A stretch of 64,000 bases of DNA, taken from positions 82,881-146,880 of the forward strand of contig NZ_KB849559.1 of the NCBI RefSeq assembly GCF_000368585.1, read 5' to 3'. Numbering within the stretch: the first letter of the stretch is position 1; each line of letters begins with the position of its first letter. Position numbers and translations under genes: made by a program. This stretch comes from Acinetobacter venetianus RAG-1 = CIP 110063 (GTDB lineage Bacteria; Pseudomonadota; Gammaproteobacteria; Pseudomonadales; Moraxellaceae). The notes beneath the pieces are model-generated. The model saw only the letters and a list, made by a program, of their open reading frames with translations, did no database searches and had not been told where the DNA came from. Positions 1 to 8,628 of the stretch are shown one piece after another.

Positions 1-191
1 AGAATTTCATATTAAGACAATATGAATGAATTGGTTTTGCTGATCAAAAGGCAAACCTGCGGATCATACAAGTTTGAATAAGAAAAGTGAATCATCAGTT
101 CAAAATATAGGTATTTATTAAATAAATATTGGGTGGAATTTTAAAAAAGTTCCATTAGAATCCAAATTTCTACAAAGAATACTCCTGGGGG

Positions 192-214
192 AAACATTGC
201 GAGTCGCGATGTTT
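192..214 (+). promoter_or_regulatory. 5'-UTR hairpin upstream of pntA1
   Basis: Arms at 192-201 (AAACATTGCG) and 205-214 (CGCGATGTTT) form a 10-bp stem with one G-U pair and an AGT loop, ending 30 nt before the pntA1 start. No T-run follows, so it is not a simple terminator. It may stabilise the mRNA or control expression; the role is inferred. The rest of 1-191 is AT-rich with no gene that I can support. Confidence 0.45.
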
Positions 215-244
215 ACTTAAGAACAACTAGCTTGAGGAACGCTC

Positions 245-1372
245 ATGCAGATCGGAATCCCAACCGAAACTGTCGCAGGTGAAAGCCGCGTAGCTGCTAC
301 ACCAGAGACAGTTAAAAAGTTGATTAACGCAGGTCATAGCGTTGTCATTGAACGTGGTGCTGGTGTTAAAGCTGCGTATATTGACAGTGCTTATGAACAA
401 GTTGGCGCAACCATTACGGACGATGCATATACAGGTAGCCAAATTATTTTGAAAGTACGCGCTCCTAAAGGCGAAGAAATTCAAAAGCTTGCGGCGAATA
501 CTACTGTAGTAGCAATGTTTGACCCTTACCGCAATTCAGAATTAGACCAATTCGCTGCTCAGCAAGTGAATGCTTTTGCTTTGGAATTACTTCCTCGTAC
601 GCTTTCACGCGCGCAAAACATGGACGTACTTTCATCTCAAGCAAACTTGGCAGGTTATAAATCTGTATTGCTTGCTGCGGCTGAATATCAACGTATGTTC
701 CCAATGTTAATGACGGCTGCGGGTACTGTAAAACCTGCACGTGTTGTGATCATGGGTGTTGGTGTTGCTGGTCTGCAAGCAATTGCAACAGCAAAACGCC
801 TTGGTGCGGTTGTTGAAGCAACTGACTTACGTCCAACAGCAAAAGAGCAGGTTGAGTCTTTAGGTGGCAAATGGTTAGACGTGCCAATGTCCGATGAAGA
901 GAAGCAACGTGCTGCCGAAGCTGCGAAAAGCGGATATGGTTGGCAGCCGGGTGAGCAATACATCAAGGATCAAGCTGCGATTGTAGATAAAGCGGTATCA
1001 AATGCAGATATCGTGATCACGACTGCATTGATTCCAGGTCGTAATGCGCCACGTTTAATCAAAGCTGAAACTGTTGCCAAGATGAAACCAGGTTCTGTCA
1101 TTTTAGATATGGCAGTTGAAACTGGCGGTAACGTTGAAGGCTCTAAAGAAGGCGAGACCGTTACAACTGAAAATGGCGTGAAGATTTTGGGTATTCCAAA
1201 CATTCCAGGCACAGTTGCAACTGAAGCATCTGCATTGTACGCACGTAACGTATTTAACTTTGTTGAGACATTATTCGACAAAGAAAAAGGTTTTGTACTC
1301 AATCAAGAAGATGAAATCCAAAAAGCGTTACTCGTGACTCATGGCGGTCAAGTACTGCTCAAGCGCGGTTAA
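245..1372 (+). CDS. pntA1: NAD(P) transhydrogenase alpha subunit part 1 (PntAa)
   Basis: This is the soluble NAD(H)-binding domain I of the proton-translocating transhydrogenase, which drives hydride transfer from NADH to NADP+ with the proton gradient. The N-terminus (GIPTE..ESRVA.TPETV) is typical of the alanine dehydrogenase/PntA fold. The Rossmann glycine motif GVGVAGL is near residue 171, followed by the acidic strand end VVEATDLRP. At 375 residues it stops before the membrane helices, which lie in the next gene; E. coli PntA is a single protein of about 510 residues. The ATG at 245 follows a GAGGAA ribosome site. pntA2 starts 11 bp after the stop, so the three pnt genes form one operon. 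Confidence 0.95.
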   Translation: MQIGIPTETVAGESRVAATPETVKKLINAGHSVVIERGAGVKAAYIDSAYEQVGATITDDAYTGSQIILKVRAPKGEEIQKLAANTTVVAMFDPYRNSELDQFAAQQVNAFALELLPRTLSRAQNMDVLSSQANLAGYKSVLLAAAEYQRMFPMLMTAAGTVKPARVVIMGVGVAGLQAIATAKRLGAVVEATDLRPTAKEQVESLGGKWLDVPMSDEEKQRAAEAAKSGYGWQPGEQYIKDQAAIVDKAVSNADIVITTALIPGRNAPRLIKAETVAKMKPGSVILDMAVETGGNVEGSKEGETVTTENGVKILGIPNIPGTVATEASALYARNVFNFVETLFDKEKGFVLNQEDEIQKALLVTHGGQVLLKRG

Positions 1373-1383
1373 GGAGAGTTCTC

Positions 1384-1707
1384 ATGGTTGAAACGATTAC
1401 AATTTTCGTCCTTGCCATCTTCGTAGGTTATTACGTTGTTTGGGGTGTAACACCTGCATTGCATACGCCATTAATGGCGGTTACGAATGCATTGTCTTCA
1501 ATCATTATCGTTGGAGCAATGATTCAAACTGTAGGTATGCCTGCGATTGGTGTTGATGCAAACGTTGCTTTCCAAAGCGTAAACGTTGTAAGCATTTTGG
1601 GTGCAGTTGCTGTGTTTTTGGCAAGTATCAACATTTTTGGTGGCTTTGCTGTAACTGCTCGTATGCTTGAAATGTTCAAGCCGAAGCAAAAGAAAAAAGA
1701 GGGCTAA
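1384..1707 (+). CDS. pntA2: NAD(P) transhydrogenase alpha subunit part 2 (PntAb)
   Basis: A 107-residue hydrophobic protein with about three to four transmembrane segments (roughly residues 3-20, 33-55 and 62-92) and a basic C-terminus (KPKQKKKEG). It corresponds to the membrane part (domain II) of the alpha subunit that is fused to domain I in E. coli PntA. GGAGAG just before the ATG is a good ribosome site. It lies between pntA1 and pntB, and pntB begins 3 nt after its stop. Split alpha subunits are a known arrangement in several proteobacteria. Identity is supported by position, size and hydrophobicity. Confidence 0.93.
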   Translation: MVETITIFVLAIFVGYYVVWGVTPALHTPLMAVTNALSSIIIVGAMIQTVGMPAIGVDANVAFQSVNVVSILGAVAVFLASINIFGGFAVTARMLEMFKPKQKKKEG

Positions 1708-1710
1708 TTG

Positions 1711-3165
1711 ATGGAATTTATTCGAGACTATGCGGATTGGTTCTACCTTGTTGGTGCAGTCCTCTTTATCTTAACATTGCGTGGTTTGTCAGGTCCTAAG
1801 ACTGCGATTCAAGGTAACCGTTACGGTATGATCGCAATGACTATTGCGGTAATCACGACATTCTTCGTTGCAGAACATCCTGTTGTTTGGATGATCGTTG
1901 GTGCGATGGTGTTGGGTGGTATTGTTGGTATCGCGCGTGCGAGAACGGTTCCAATGACGCAAATGCCTGAAACAGTTGCGTTGATGCACTCATTAGTTGG
2001 TTTGGCTGCGGTATTGATCGCGATTGCTGCAATTCTGCATAACAACCAATTAACAGTATTGTTTGAACAAAACGAAGCTGCTTTAAGTGCTGCTGGTGTT
2101 CAGCATGCTCACATGAGTGCGGTTCATTTATTTGAATTGTTTGTCGGCTGTTTCGTTGGTGCGATTACCTTTACAGCATCTGTATTTGCTTACGGTAAAC
2201 TTGCTGCGAAAAAATGGGCAAAAACGATTTCTGGTGCATGGGTTAAACCTGTTCAAGCAACGATTTTCATCGCAATGCTTGCATGTGGTTTCTACTTCTT
2301 CACGACAGGTAACATGACTGCATTCTGGGCAATGACAGCGCTTGCACTTGTATTCGGTTGGGTTTGGATTGCACCAGTAGGTGGTGGTGATATGCCAGTT
2401 GTGGTATCGCTTCTTAACTCATTCTCTGGTTGGGCTGCGGCAGGTATTGGTTTCACACTTGAAAACAATATGTTGATCGTTGCGGGTTCACTAGTAGGTT
2501 CTTCGGGTGCAATTCTTTCTTACATTATGTGTAAGGCAATGAACCGTTCAATCATCAACGTATTGTTTGGTGGTGCGATGGGTGGTGCTGCAGTTGCAAC
2601 AGCGGACAAGGGTGCTCAAGTTCAACGTAATCACCGTTCTGGTTCAGCAGATGACGCAGGCTTCTTGATGTCAAATGCAGACAGCGTTGTGATCGTACCA
2701 GGTTATGGTATGGCGCAAGGTCGTGCACAGAATGCGGTAAAAGAATTATGTGAAATCTTGAAAGAGCAAGGTGTAAAAGTACGCTTCGCGATTCACCCAG
2801 TTGCAGGTCGTATGCCTGGTCACATGAACGTATTACTTGCTGAAGCTGATGTTGCGTATGAAGACATCTTGGAAATGGATGAGATCAACTCTGATTTCCC
2901 TGCAACTGATGTAGTACTTGTAATCGGTGCGAATGACGTTGTTAATCCAGCGGCAAAAGATGATCCAAGCTCACCAATCTATGGTATGCCGATTCTTGAA
3001 GCCCATAAAGCTCGTACAATCATGGTGATCAAACGTTCTATGGCAACAGGTTATGCTGGCTTAGACAATGACTTGTTCTACAATGAAAAAACTATGATGA
3101 TCTTCGGTGATGCGAAGAAAGTTGTGGAAGATATGACTAAAGCAATCAATGGTGGTGGTCACTAA
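1711..3165 (+). CDS. pntB: NAD(P) transhydrogenase beta subunit
   Basis: A 484-residue beta subunit. The N-terminal 260 or so residues form multiple membrane helices, and the C-terminus is the NADP(H)-binding domain III with a GYGMAQGRAQ motif near residue 331 and the later GANDVVNPAA and KRSMATGYAG motifs. With PntAa and PntAb it completes the proton-pumping enzyme that supplies NADPH. A TTG at 1708 directly precedes the ATG at 1711; the ATG is preferred. It is the last gene of the pnt operon and is followed by a strong terminator at 3192. Confidence 0.96.
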   Translation: MEFIRDYADWFYLVGAVLFILTLRGLSGPKTAIQGNRYGMIAMTIAVITTFFVAEHPVVWMIVGAMVLGGIVGIARARTVPMTQMPETVALMHSLVGLAAVLIAIAAILHNNQLTVLFEQNEAALSAAGVQHAHMSAVHLFELFVGCFVGAITFTASVFAYGKLAAKKWAKTISGAWVKPVQATIFIAMLACGFYFFTTGNMTAFWAMTALALVFGWVWIAPVGGGDMPVVVSLLNSFSGWAAAGIGFTLENNMLIVAGSLVGSSGAILSYIMCKAMNRSIINVLFGGAMGGAAVATADKGAQVQRNHRSGSADDAGFLMSNADSVVIVPGYGMAQGRAQNAVKELCEILKEQGVKVRFAIHPVAGRMPGHMNVLLAEADVAYEDILEMDEINSDFPATDVVLVIGANDVVNPAAKDDPSSPIYGMPILEAHKARTIMVIKRSMATGYAGLDNDLFYNEKTMMIFGDAKKVVEDMTKAINGGGH

Positions 3166-3191
3166 TCTGACTTCCTATCAGGATTGAAGAA

Positions 3192-3214
3192 GCCACCCTT
3201 GGGTGGCTTTTTTA
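3192..3214 (+). terminator. pntB terminator
   Basis: GCCACCC (3192-3198), a TT spacer and GGGTGGC (3201-3207) form a hairpin followed by a run of T. It lies 26 nt after the pntB stop and ends the pnt operon. The minus strand lacks a T-run after the hairpin. Confidence 0.88.
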
Positions 3215-3225
3215 TTGCAGATAAT

Positions 3226-4047
3226 TTAAAGATATTTTTCTACTAGGTTCATTGATTCCTCATAAAGATCTTGAGCGAGTTGTTGATTTTTAGCATGAGA
3301 TGATTTCCAGTCAGGCATATGAGCGCTCGCATATTCACCATTTCGGTTTGCCCAAGAATCACCAATCGCCATTTCTGTAATGAGCTTTGCTGGAACAGAG
3401 GTTGGGACTAAACCTAATTTCATGATTTCATAAACAGGCTTTGGTAATTCACGATAAATATCTGACGCAACACCACCAGGATGCAGTGCATTATTGGTGA
3501 TTGTGCTATTGGCTAAGCGTTCCGCAAGTGCATTGCTGAATAGTAGGTTAGCAAGTTTAGATTGACCATAATAAAACAGCGGATTGTAAAAACCTTCTGC
3601 GCGGAACTTATTAGGTTTAATTGAACCAGCCCAGTGAGCAATTGATGCTAGATGTACAATTCGAGCTTTTGGCGCTTGCTCTAAAGTAGGAATCAATTTG
3701 TGTGTAAGCAAAAAATGTCCAAGATAATTTACGCCGAACTGTTGTTCAAAGCCATCTTGGGTGAACTGTTTGGTCTTGGCGAAGAGTCCTGCATTATTAA
3801 TCAAAACATCTAAGCTACCATAACGGTCGGCGATTTCATCTGCTGCTTGGGCTGTTGCATCGAGACTATTGAGGTCGAGTTGAACAGTATCAACTTTACC
3901 TTGTCCTAATGCAAGAAGGCGATTTTGTGCTGCTTTCGCTTTTTCTGTATTGCGACAAGCGAGGATGACATGCTGTCCTTGTTTCACTAATTGCTCAGCG
4001 GTGGCAAACCCAATACCCGTGTTTGCACCTGTAATTAGCACTTTCAT
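3226..4047 (-). CDS. short-chain dehydrogenase/reductase
   Basis: A 273-residue classical SDR. The cofactor motif TGANTGIG is at residues 6-13, NNAG at 84-87, and the catalytic Ser135, Tyr160 and Lys164 (YGQSK) are all present. The arrangement resembles retinol-dehydrogenase/WW-domain-oxidoreductase-like SDRs, but the substrate cannot be read from sequence. CRNTEKA after the second strand, with Arg at the cofactor position, suggests NADPH preference (inference). It converges on the pnt operon and is transcribed alone. AGGAGTAAAA before the ATG supports the start. Confidence 0.87.
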   Translation of the reverse strand: MKVLITGANTGIGFATAEQLVKQGQHVILACRNTEKAKAAQNRLLALGQGKVDTVQLDLNSLDATAQAADEIADRYGSLDVLINNAGLFAKTKQFTQDGFEQQFGVNYLGHFLLTHKLIPTLEQAPKARIVHLASIAHWAGSIKPNKFRAEGFYNPLFYYGQSKLANLLFSNALAERLANSTITNNALHPGGVASDIYRELPKPVYEIMKLGLVPTSVPAKLITEMAIGDSWANRNGEYASAHMPDWKSSHAKNQQLAQDLYEESMNLVEKYL

Positions 4048-4262
4048 TTTTTACTCCTGAGATACTTTTTATTCGTCGAGTTCCAAAACGGTTCTATAGT
4101 GCGTTAATTTTGACAATTTGTCATGTCAAAATTTATTGCAAGTGGATAGATGGTTAAATAAGTTAGATAAAATCCTTTAATAATCAACATGTGCTTTCAA
4201 TGCTTTTTTTATGATGAATAAAAATAAATCAATGAATTTTTAGAAAGAAGTGATTTTGATTT

Positions 4263-4278
4263 TGGCATTCTCTTTGCA
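4263..4278 (+). promoter_or_regulatory. sigma-54 promoter of amt
   Basis: TGGCATTCTCTTTGCA matches the -24/-12 consensus TGGCACGNNNNTTGCW with correct spacing: GG at 4264-4265, GC at 4276-4277. It lies 31 nt before the amt start. Ammonium transporter genes are classic NtrC/RpoN targets, so nitrogen-limitation control is the natural reading. No clear NtrC site was identified upstream by eye. Confidence 0.82.
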
Positions 4279-4309
4279 TTGAATTGCTTGATCTTTCTAG
4301 GGGAATTCT

Positions 4310-5632
4310 ATGAAAAGTATAATTTTAATTTTGCCATTTTTATTATTTCTCTCATCGCAGGTTTCAGCACAACCTGTGCAAAATATTCAGGAAATTCGCA
4401 TTTCATTAGACAGTGTTTGGGTGGTTGTTGGGGGGATACTAGTCTTTTTTATGCAAGCTGGATTTGCTCTGATTGAAAGTGGGTCTGTACGTAGTAAAAA
4501 CACCGTGAATGTGCTCATGAAAAACTATATGGACATGTGCATTGGTGGGTTGGTTTTTTGGCTGTTTGGTTTTGGTTTGATGTTTGGGCTTAATCAAACG
4601 GGTTGGGTCGGCTTAAGTCATTTTATGCCTGATGCCTTAGATGATTGGCATTGGAATCTTCTGTTTTTCCAAATGATGTTTGCGGCTACAGCGACAACGA
4701 TTGCGAGTGGTGCGATGGCTGAACGCATTCATTTCATGGCTTATGTGGTAAGTGCAATTATTGTGAGTGGTGTGATTTATCCAATATTCGGTAGTTGGGC
4801 TTGGGGTGGCTTGTTTGGTGGTGATGGTTGGTTAAAAGCACTCGGTTTTATTGATTTTGCAGGTTCAACGGTTGTTCATTCTATCGGTGGTTGGGTGGCA
4901 TTGGCTGGAATTATTATCTTAGGGCCACGCCTAGGAAGATTTGGACGTAAGGGACAAAGCCACTTTTTAGCGGGGCATAACTTACCTTTAGTTGCGCTTG
5001 GTGGATTTATTTTATGGTTTGCTTGGTTTGGTTTTAATGCAGCTTCGACTGTTTCTGCAAGTGTTAGTATTGGGCGAATTGCTTTGAATACACATCTGGC
5101 TGCCTGTGCTGCTGCTGCGACTTATATGATTCTTGCATTAATTCAATCTAAAGCCGTACTGATTCGTTACACCATTAATGCATCATTAGCTGGATTGGTT
5201 GCGATCACGGCTGGATGCGCAACCATGTCTCCATTGTATGCAGTGATTACAGGGGCTTTTGCGGGTTTATTGATTACGTTTGTTCCGCAACTTTTGGAAA
5301 AAATGCAGCTAGATGATGTGGTGGATGCAGTCGCCGTTCATGGTGTTTGTGGCGCATGGGGAACCATTGCTGCGGGGATTTTCTTGGAAAGTAATCCATT
5401 TAATTTGAATGTAATCGGTGTACAAGCACTGGGTGTTGGTGCGGCATTTATTTGGGGTTTTGGAGTTGCATTTATCATGTTCAAAGTACTGGATAAAGTT
5501 CTCGGTGGACTCCGAGTATCACAACAGCATGAACAACGCGGTTTAGACTATACCGAGCATGCGGAGCTGTCTTATCCAGAGTTCCAGCGCGATTTAACGT
5601 TTGAAACTGACAATATTACTCATCGTCACTAA
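4310..5632 (+). CDS. amt: ammonium transporter (Amt family)
   Basis: A 440-residue membrane protein that conducts ammonium/ammonia into the cell. Residues 1-20 are a cleavable signal peptide (cut near VSAQP), as in many bacterial Amt proteins, followed by about 11 helices. Both pore histidines are visible: VVHSIGGW near residue 189 and AVHGVCGAWG near 343. The FALIESGSVRSKN and WFAWFGFNA motifs are family hallmarks. It lies behind a sigma-54 promoter, and an unknown gene follows after 12 nt. No glnK/PII gene is adjacent, unlike the usual glnK-amtB pair. GGGGAATTCT before the ATG holds the ribosome site. Confidence 0.95.
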   Translation: MKSIILILPFLLFLSSQVSAQPVQNIQEIRISLDSVWVVVGGILVFFMQAGFALIESGSVRSKNTVNVLMKNYMDMCIGGLVFWLFGFGLMFGLNQTGWVGLSHFMPDALDDWHWNLLFFQMMFAATATTIASGAMAERIHFMAYVVSAIIVSGVIYPIFGSWAWGGLFGGDGWLKALGFIDFAGSTVVHSIGGWVALAGIIILGPRLGRFGRKGQSHFLAGHNLPLVALGGFILWFAWFGFNAASTVSASVSIGRIALNTHLAACAAAATYMILALIQSKAVLIRYTINASLAGLVAITAGCATMSPLYAVITGAFAGLLITFVPQLLEKMQLDDVVDAVAVHGVCGAWGTIAAGIFLESNPFNLNVIGVQALGVGAAFIWGFGVAFIMFKVLDKVLGGLRVSQQHEQRGLDYTEHAELSYPEFQRDLTFETDNITHRH

Positions 5633-5644
5633 GAGGCGTTTGTT

Positions 5645-6262
5645 ATGGCTGAATTAACCATTGAACAAAAGAAATTAGCAGTAGAGAAAGGCTTGGCTCA
5701 GTTTATGCCTGATACCGTTTTACAACGTGTTTTGCAATATTGGGAAAGTGAATATGGCAATCAACCTTCTTTTGTTTTAAATCGTTTTCTGAGTGAGATT
5801 TGCACCAATGATGAGATGCGTCTACAGCGCAAAGATATGTTACGACAAGTATTACATGAAATATCTGTAGTAGAAAAACAGCAACGCTTAAAAGTTAAAA
5901 ATGACAAAAGCGTTGCTGTTCCAAAGCAAGGGGAGGAGGTCGTTGACTCATTTCTGGCATTCTATGATTTTGTCATGGCGATTTTAAAATCTGTGGCTCG
6001 AAATGATTATCTAGAGTTTGTTGAAGAAATACAGCTCAAAATGAAGAAGCATCGATCGCTTGCGGAGTATTGGTATGTCGTTGGTTCTGAGAGAGAGTCT
6101 TTGCAACAGTTCTCACCACAAAATTATGCACCGATGATTACCGTACTTTATGCAATCTATTGTGACTTTTATGGTCCGATCAAAGCTGATCAGCTCTATG
6201 CGCTGATTAAAAATGATATCAAGCAACGCTATCCTGAGGTAGATGTAAAACAGTTTTTGTAG
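5645..6262 (+). CDS. hypothetical protein downstream of amt
   Basis: A 205-residue soluble protein with no signal peptide or membrane helix and no family that I recognise. It is predicted mostly helical with charged segments. There is an apparent linker at about 80-98 (KVKNDKSVAVPKQGEE) between two helical parts. GAGG ahead of the ATG and 12 nt from the amt stop indicate co-transcription from the sigma-54 promoter. The operon places it in the nitrogen-limitation response, perhaps acting on Amt or nitrogen metabolism, but this is inference from context only. A strong terminator follows. Confidence 0.8.
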   Translation: MAELTIEQKKLAVEKGLAQFMPDTVLQRVLQYWESEYGNQPSFVLNRFLSEICTNDEMRLQRKDMLRQVLHEISVVEKQQRLKVKNDKSVAVPKQGEEVVDSFLAFYDFVMAILKSVARNDYLEFVEEIQLKMKKHRSLAEYWYVVGSERESLQQFSPQNYAPMITVLYAIYCDFYGPIKADQLYALIKNDIKQRYPEVDVKQFL

Positions 6263-6270
6263 GCATAAAA

Positions 6271-6297
6271 AAGCGACCGATTCGGTCGCTTTTTTTG
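6271..6297. terminator. bidirectional terminator
   Basis: GCGACCGA and TCGGTCGC (6273-6289, one central T) form a perfect inverted repeat with A-run on the left and T-run on the right. It can stop the amt operon on the plus strand and rsfS on the minus strand. Confidence 0.9.
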
Positions 6298-6306
6298 AGC
6301 TAATTT

Positions 6307-6705
6307 TTAAGCTACAGATTCTGGTGCACGCCATAAGCTTTCTAAGTCATAAAACTTACGCGCAGTAGGTAACATTACATGTACAACGACATAACCTAGA
6401 TCGATTAAGATCCACTCTGCATCACGTTCACCTTCGACACCGAGTGGGCGGAAGCCTGCTTTACGTGCTTCATCAGCAACATTATCAGCAAGTGCTTTGA
6501 CATGACGAGTTGAAGTACCGCTTGCGATTACAATCGCATCGGCAACATTGCTAATAGAACTTACATCAAGTTCTAAAATATCTTTGGCTTTTACATCAGT
6601 AAGGGCTTCATGTACAACTTTTAAGCAAGCATGTACATCTTTGTTGGATGTTTTGATTTTTAGGTCGTGAGAATTAGAAGCGCTGGGCGATGGTTCTAAA
6701 TTCAT
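6307..6705 (-). CDS. rsfS: ribosome silencing factor RsfS
   Basis: RsfS (RsfA/Iojap family) binds uL14 of the large subunit and blocks subunit joining during starvation or stationary phase. The core signature is present: ALTDVKAKDILELDVSS, then DAIVIASGTSTRHV, GERDAEWILIDLG and VVVHVM with a YDLESLW tail. The ATG at 6705 gives 132 residues. An in-frame ATG at 6735 gives 142, and a TTG at 6741 would give 144; none has an ideal ribosome site. RsfS proteins are usually 105-130 residues, so this one carries a Ser/Pro-rich N-terminal extension. It stands alone here, not beside nadD. Confidence 0.92.
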   Translation of the reverse strand: MNLEPSPSASNSHDLKIKTSNKDVHACLKVVHEALTDVKAKDILELDVSSISNVADAIVIASGTSTRHVKALADNVADEARKAGFRPLGVEGERDAEWILIDLGYVVVHVMLPTARKFYDLESLWRAPESVA

Positions 6706-6786
6706 AGAGGGTATATTTTCCTGACAATTGCTCATTGTCAAATATACCGTTTTTCTCTATGGAATTCAAATTTCAGCAGTAACAGT

Positions 6787-7581
6787 TTATGTATTCACAT
6801 CATTTGAAAAATACTTATTTTTCCATGCAAAAGATTGATCTGATTGAGTTTTTGGTCTGTATTCGGCTGCGATTAGACCTTGGTAGTCACTTTGCAATAA
6901 CCAGTCAAAGATCTGCTTGTATGGGATATTTCCAGTATCTGGCTCATTACGATTTGGGCAATCTGCAAATTGAATATGCCCAATTTGATGCAAATTTTCT
7001 TGCAAACCTGTCAGAACATCTTCACCCATCATTGCCATATGGTAGCAATCGTATTGCATTTTTAGTTTTGGATGATTAACCGCTTCAAGCATTTCTTGAG
7101 CTTGTGCAATATTTTGTACCAAAAAGCGGGGCATATCTGTGCCATTGATCATTTCAATAACAGGTTCAATGCCTTGTTCTGTGAGCATATGGCAAGCAAG
7201 TTTAAGGTTGTTTGAAAGCGTATTTAGGCAAGGCAGTAAATCAGCATCCAAGGGCTGTTTGCCTGCGAGGATGTTTACACGAGGTACATTGAGTGCATTT
7301 GCGTATTCGATTGCAAGCTCTAAAGCATGATGAAACTCGAGCTCTCTTCCGGGTACACCCGCTAGTCCATTTCCACCTTGCATGAGGTCACCTGCTGGTA
7401 CGTTTATTAAACCAAGCGATAAATTATATTGTTCGAGTTGAGTGCGTATATCCGATATATCAAGTTCATAGGGGAACTGTATTTCTACGTGTTGGAATCC
7501 ATGTGCGTGGGCTAAAGCAAAACGTTCAATTAACGGTACTTCAGTAAAAATCATGGATAAGTTGATGGCAAGTTGGCTCAT
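6787..7581 (-). CDS. hyi: hydroxypyruvate isomerase family protein
   Basis: A TIM-barrel sugar-phosphate isomerase/epimerase of the Hyi type, interconverting hydroxypyruvate and tartronate semialdehyde in glyoxylate/glycerate metabolism. Supporting features are NLSMIFTE at the N-terminus, HVEIQFPY, VNVPAGD-like LINVPAGD, VNILAGK, EMINGTDMPRF (metal-binding Glu), MQYDCYHMAMM and HIQFADCPNRNEPDTG, then the conserved AEYRP near the C-terminus. The start at 7581 (MSQLAINLS) has GGGAG at good distance; an ATG at 7602 is possible. It lies 24 nt downstream of the tartronate-semialdehyde reductase, so the pair works in sequence. Confidence 0.88.
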   Translation of the reverse strand: MSQLAINLSMIFTEVPLIERFALAHAHGFQHVEIQFPYELDISDIRTQLEQYNLSLGLINVPAGDLMQGGNGLAGVPGRELEFHHALELAIEYANALNVPRVNILAGKQPLDADLLPCLNTLSNNLKLACHMLTEQGIEPVIEMINGTDMPRFLVQNIAQAQEMLEAVNHPKLKMQYDCYHMAMMGEDVLTGLQENLHQIGHIQFADCPNRNEPDTGNIPYKQIFDWLLQSDYQGLIAAEYRPKTQSDQSFAWKNKYFSNDVNT

Positions 7582-7605
7582 TTTCAAACTCCCTGATTTC
7601 ATAAA

Positions 7606-8472
7606 TTATTGTTCTATATATTGAATGATAGTAGCTAAATCATTCTCAGCAAAGCCATTTTCTTGGTGGGCTTGTAACTGTTGTAGAGCTTTTTGTGCAA
7701 CAGGAATGTTTAAGTTAAAGCCTTCTGCAAGTTGAACAGCATTATTTAAATCTTTAGAGAGGGTTTGTACTTTCCATTGCACGGGTTCAAAGATATGAGT
7801 TGCCATGCGTGGTGCAAGAATTTGAAAGGGTTTTGAGTCAGCGAAGCCGCCTGCAAGTGCTGGTGCAAGTAATGTGGTGTCGACACCAGCTTGATCGGCA
7901 AGTGCAACGGCTTCAGCAATTAAAGTACTATTTGCTGCTACGATTAACTGATTACAAATTTTGGTGGCTTGGCCAGTTCCAGATTCACCCATACGAGTGA
8001 CACGTTGGGAAAGTACATCGTAAATTGGATTGAGACGTTGAATTGCCTCAGCATTTCCACCCGCAAAGATCACCAAAGTGCCTTGTTCTGCACCGAGTGT
8101 TCCACCTGAAACAGGGGAGTCAATCCATGTGACTTCTTGCTCTTGACTTGCTTGAGCAAGTTCGAGCGTCGCCGCTACGGAGAGACTGGAAAAATCTACA
8201 ATGATTTGATTGGGTTGTAAGTAAGATTCAATTTGGGCAAAAACACTTTGTACAGCTTTATCATCGGCAAGACAGGTCAAGATCACGGGATATTTTGCGA
8301 TTTCATCAAGTTCGAGTGCGAGTGCACCTTCTTGAATGAGCGGGTCGCAAGCATGTTGGCTACGATTCCATACAGCAACAGTATAGCCAGCTTTTAAAAG
8401 ACGACTGGTCATCCTTGTGCCCATTAAGCCCATTCCTAAGAAGGCGATAGGGGTTTGTTGGTCGATTTTCAT
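7606..8472 (-). CDS. glxR: 2-hydroxy-3-oxopropionate reductase (tartronate-semialdehyde reductase)
   Basis: A 288-residue beta-hydroxyacid dehydrogenase. It has the N-terminal Rossmann motif LGMGLMGTRM, the substrate motif DSPVSGGTLGAEQGTL, and the catalytic lysine in GQATKICNQL. Family members (GarR/GlxR) reduce tartronate semialdehyde to glycerate with NAD(P)H. The adjacent hydroxypyruvate isomerase supports this substrate over 3-hydroxyisobutyrate. A glyoxylate carboligase gene, the usual partner, is not in the window. The gene symbol is assigned by context and is less certain than the family. Confidence 0.85.
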   Translation of the reverse strand: MKIDQQTPIAFLGMGLMGTRMTSRLLKAGYTVAVWNRSQHACDPLIQEGALALELDEIAKYPVILTCLADDKAVQSVFAQIESYLQPNQIIVDFSSLSVAATLELAQASQEQEVTWIDSPVSGGTLGAEQGTLVIFAGGNAEAIQRLNPIYDVLSQRVTRMGESGTGQATKICNQLIVAANSTLIAEAVALADQAGVDTTLLAPALAGGFADSKPFQILAPRMATHIFEPVQWKVQTLSKDLNNAVQLAEGFNLNIPVAQKALQQLQAHQENGFAENDLATIIQYIEQ

Positions 8473-8592
8473 GCTGTTTGCCTATGCTTTGTTCTTGTCC
8501 TAAAGAAGTCTCGCAGAGTTGATGCGCTATTGCTAGTCAACCTTTACTGAATTAAGGGTTAGCTTGGAAAAGTGAGCTGTTGAATATTAGGT

Positions 8593-8628
8593 AATCCATT
8601 CCTATTTTTATAGGAATGGATTTTTTGT
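8593..8628 (+). terminator. plus-strand terminator-like hairpin without a plus-strand gene
   Basis: A 13-bp perfect stem (8593-8605 with 8610-8622, TTTT loop) is followed by TTTTTT on the plus strand. Both flanking genes are on the minus strand, and the minus-strand side has no T-run. It may end an unannotated plus-strand transcript, or act as a 3'-end stabiliser for the crotonase mRNA. The 156-nt gap 8473-8628 contains no coding gene that I can support. Confidence 0.6.
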
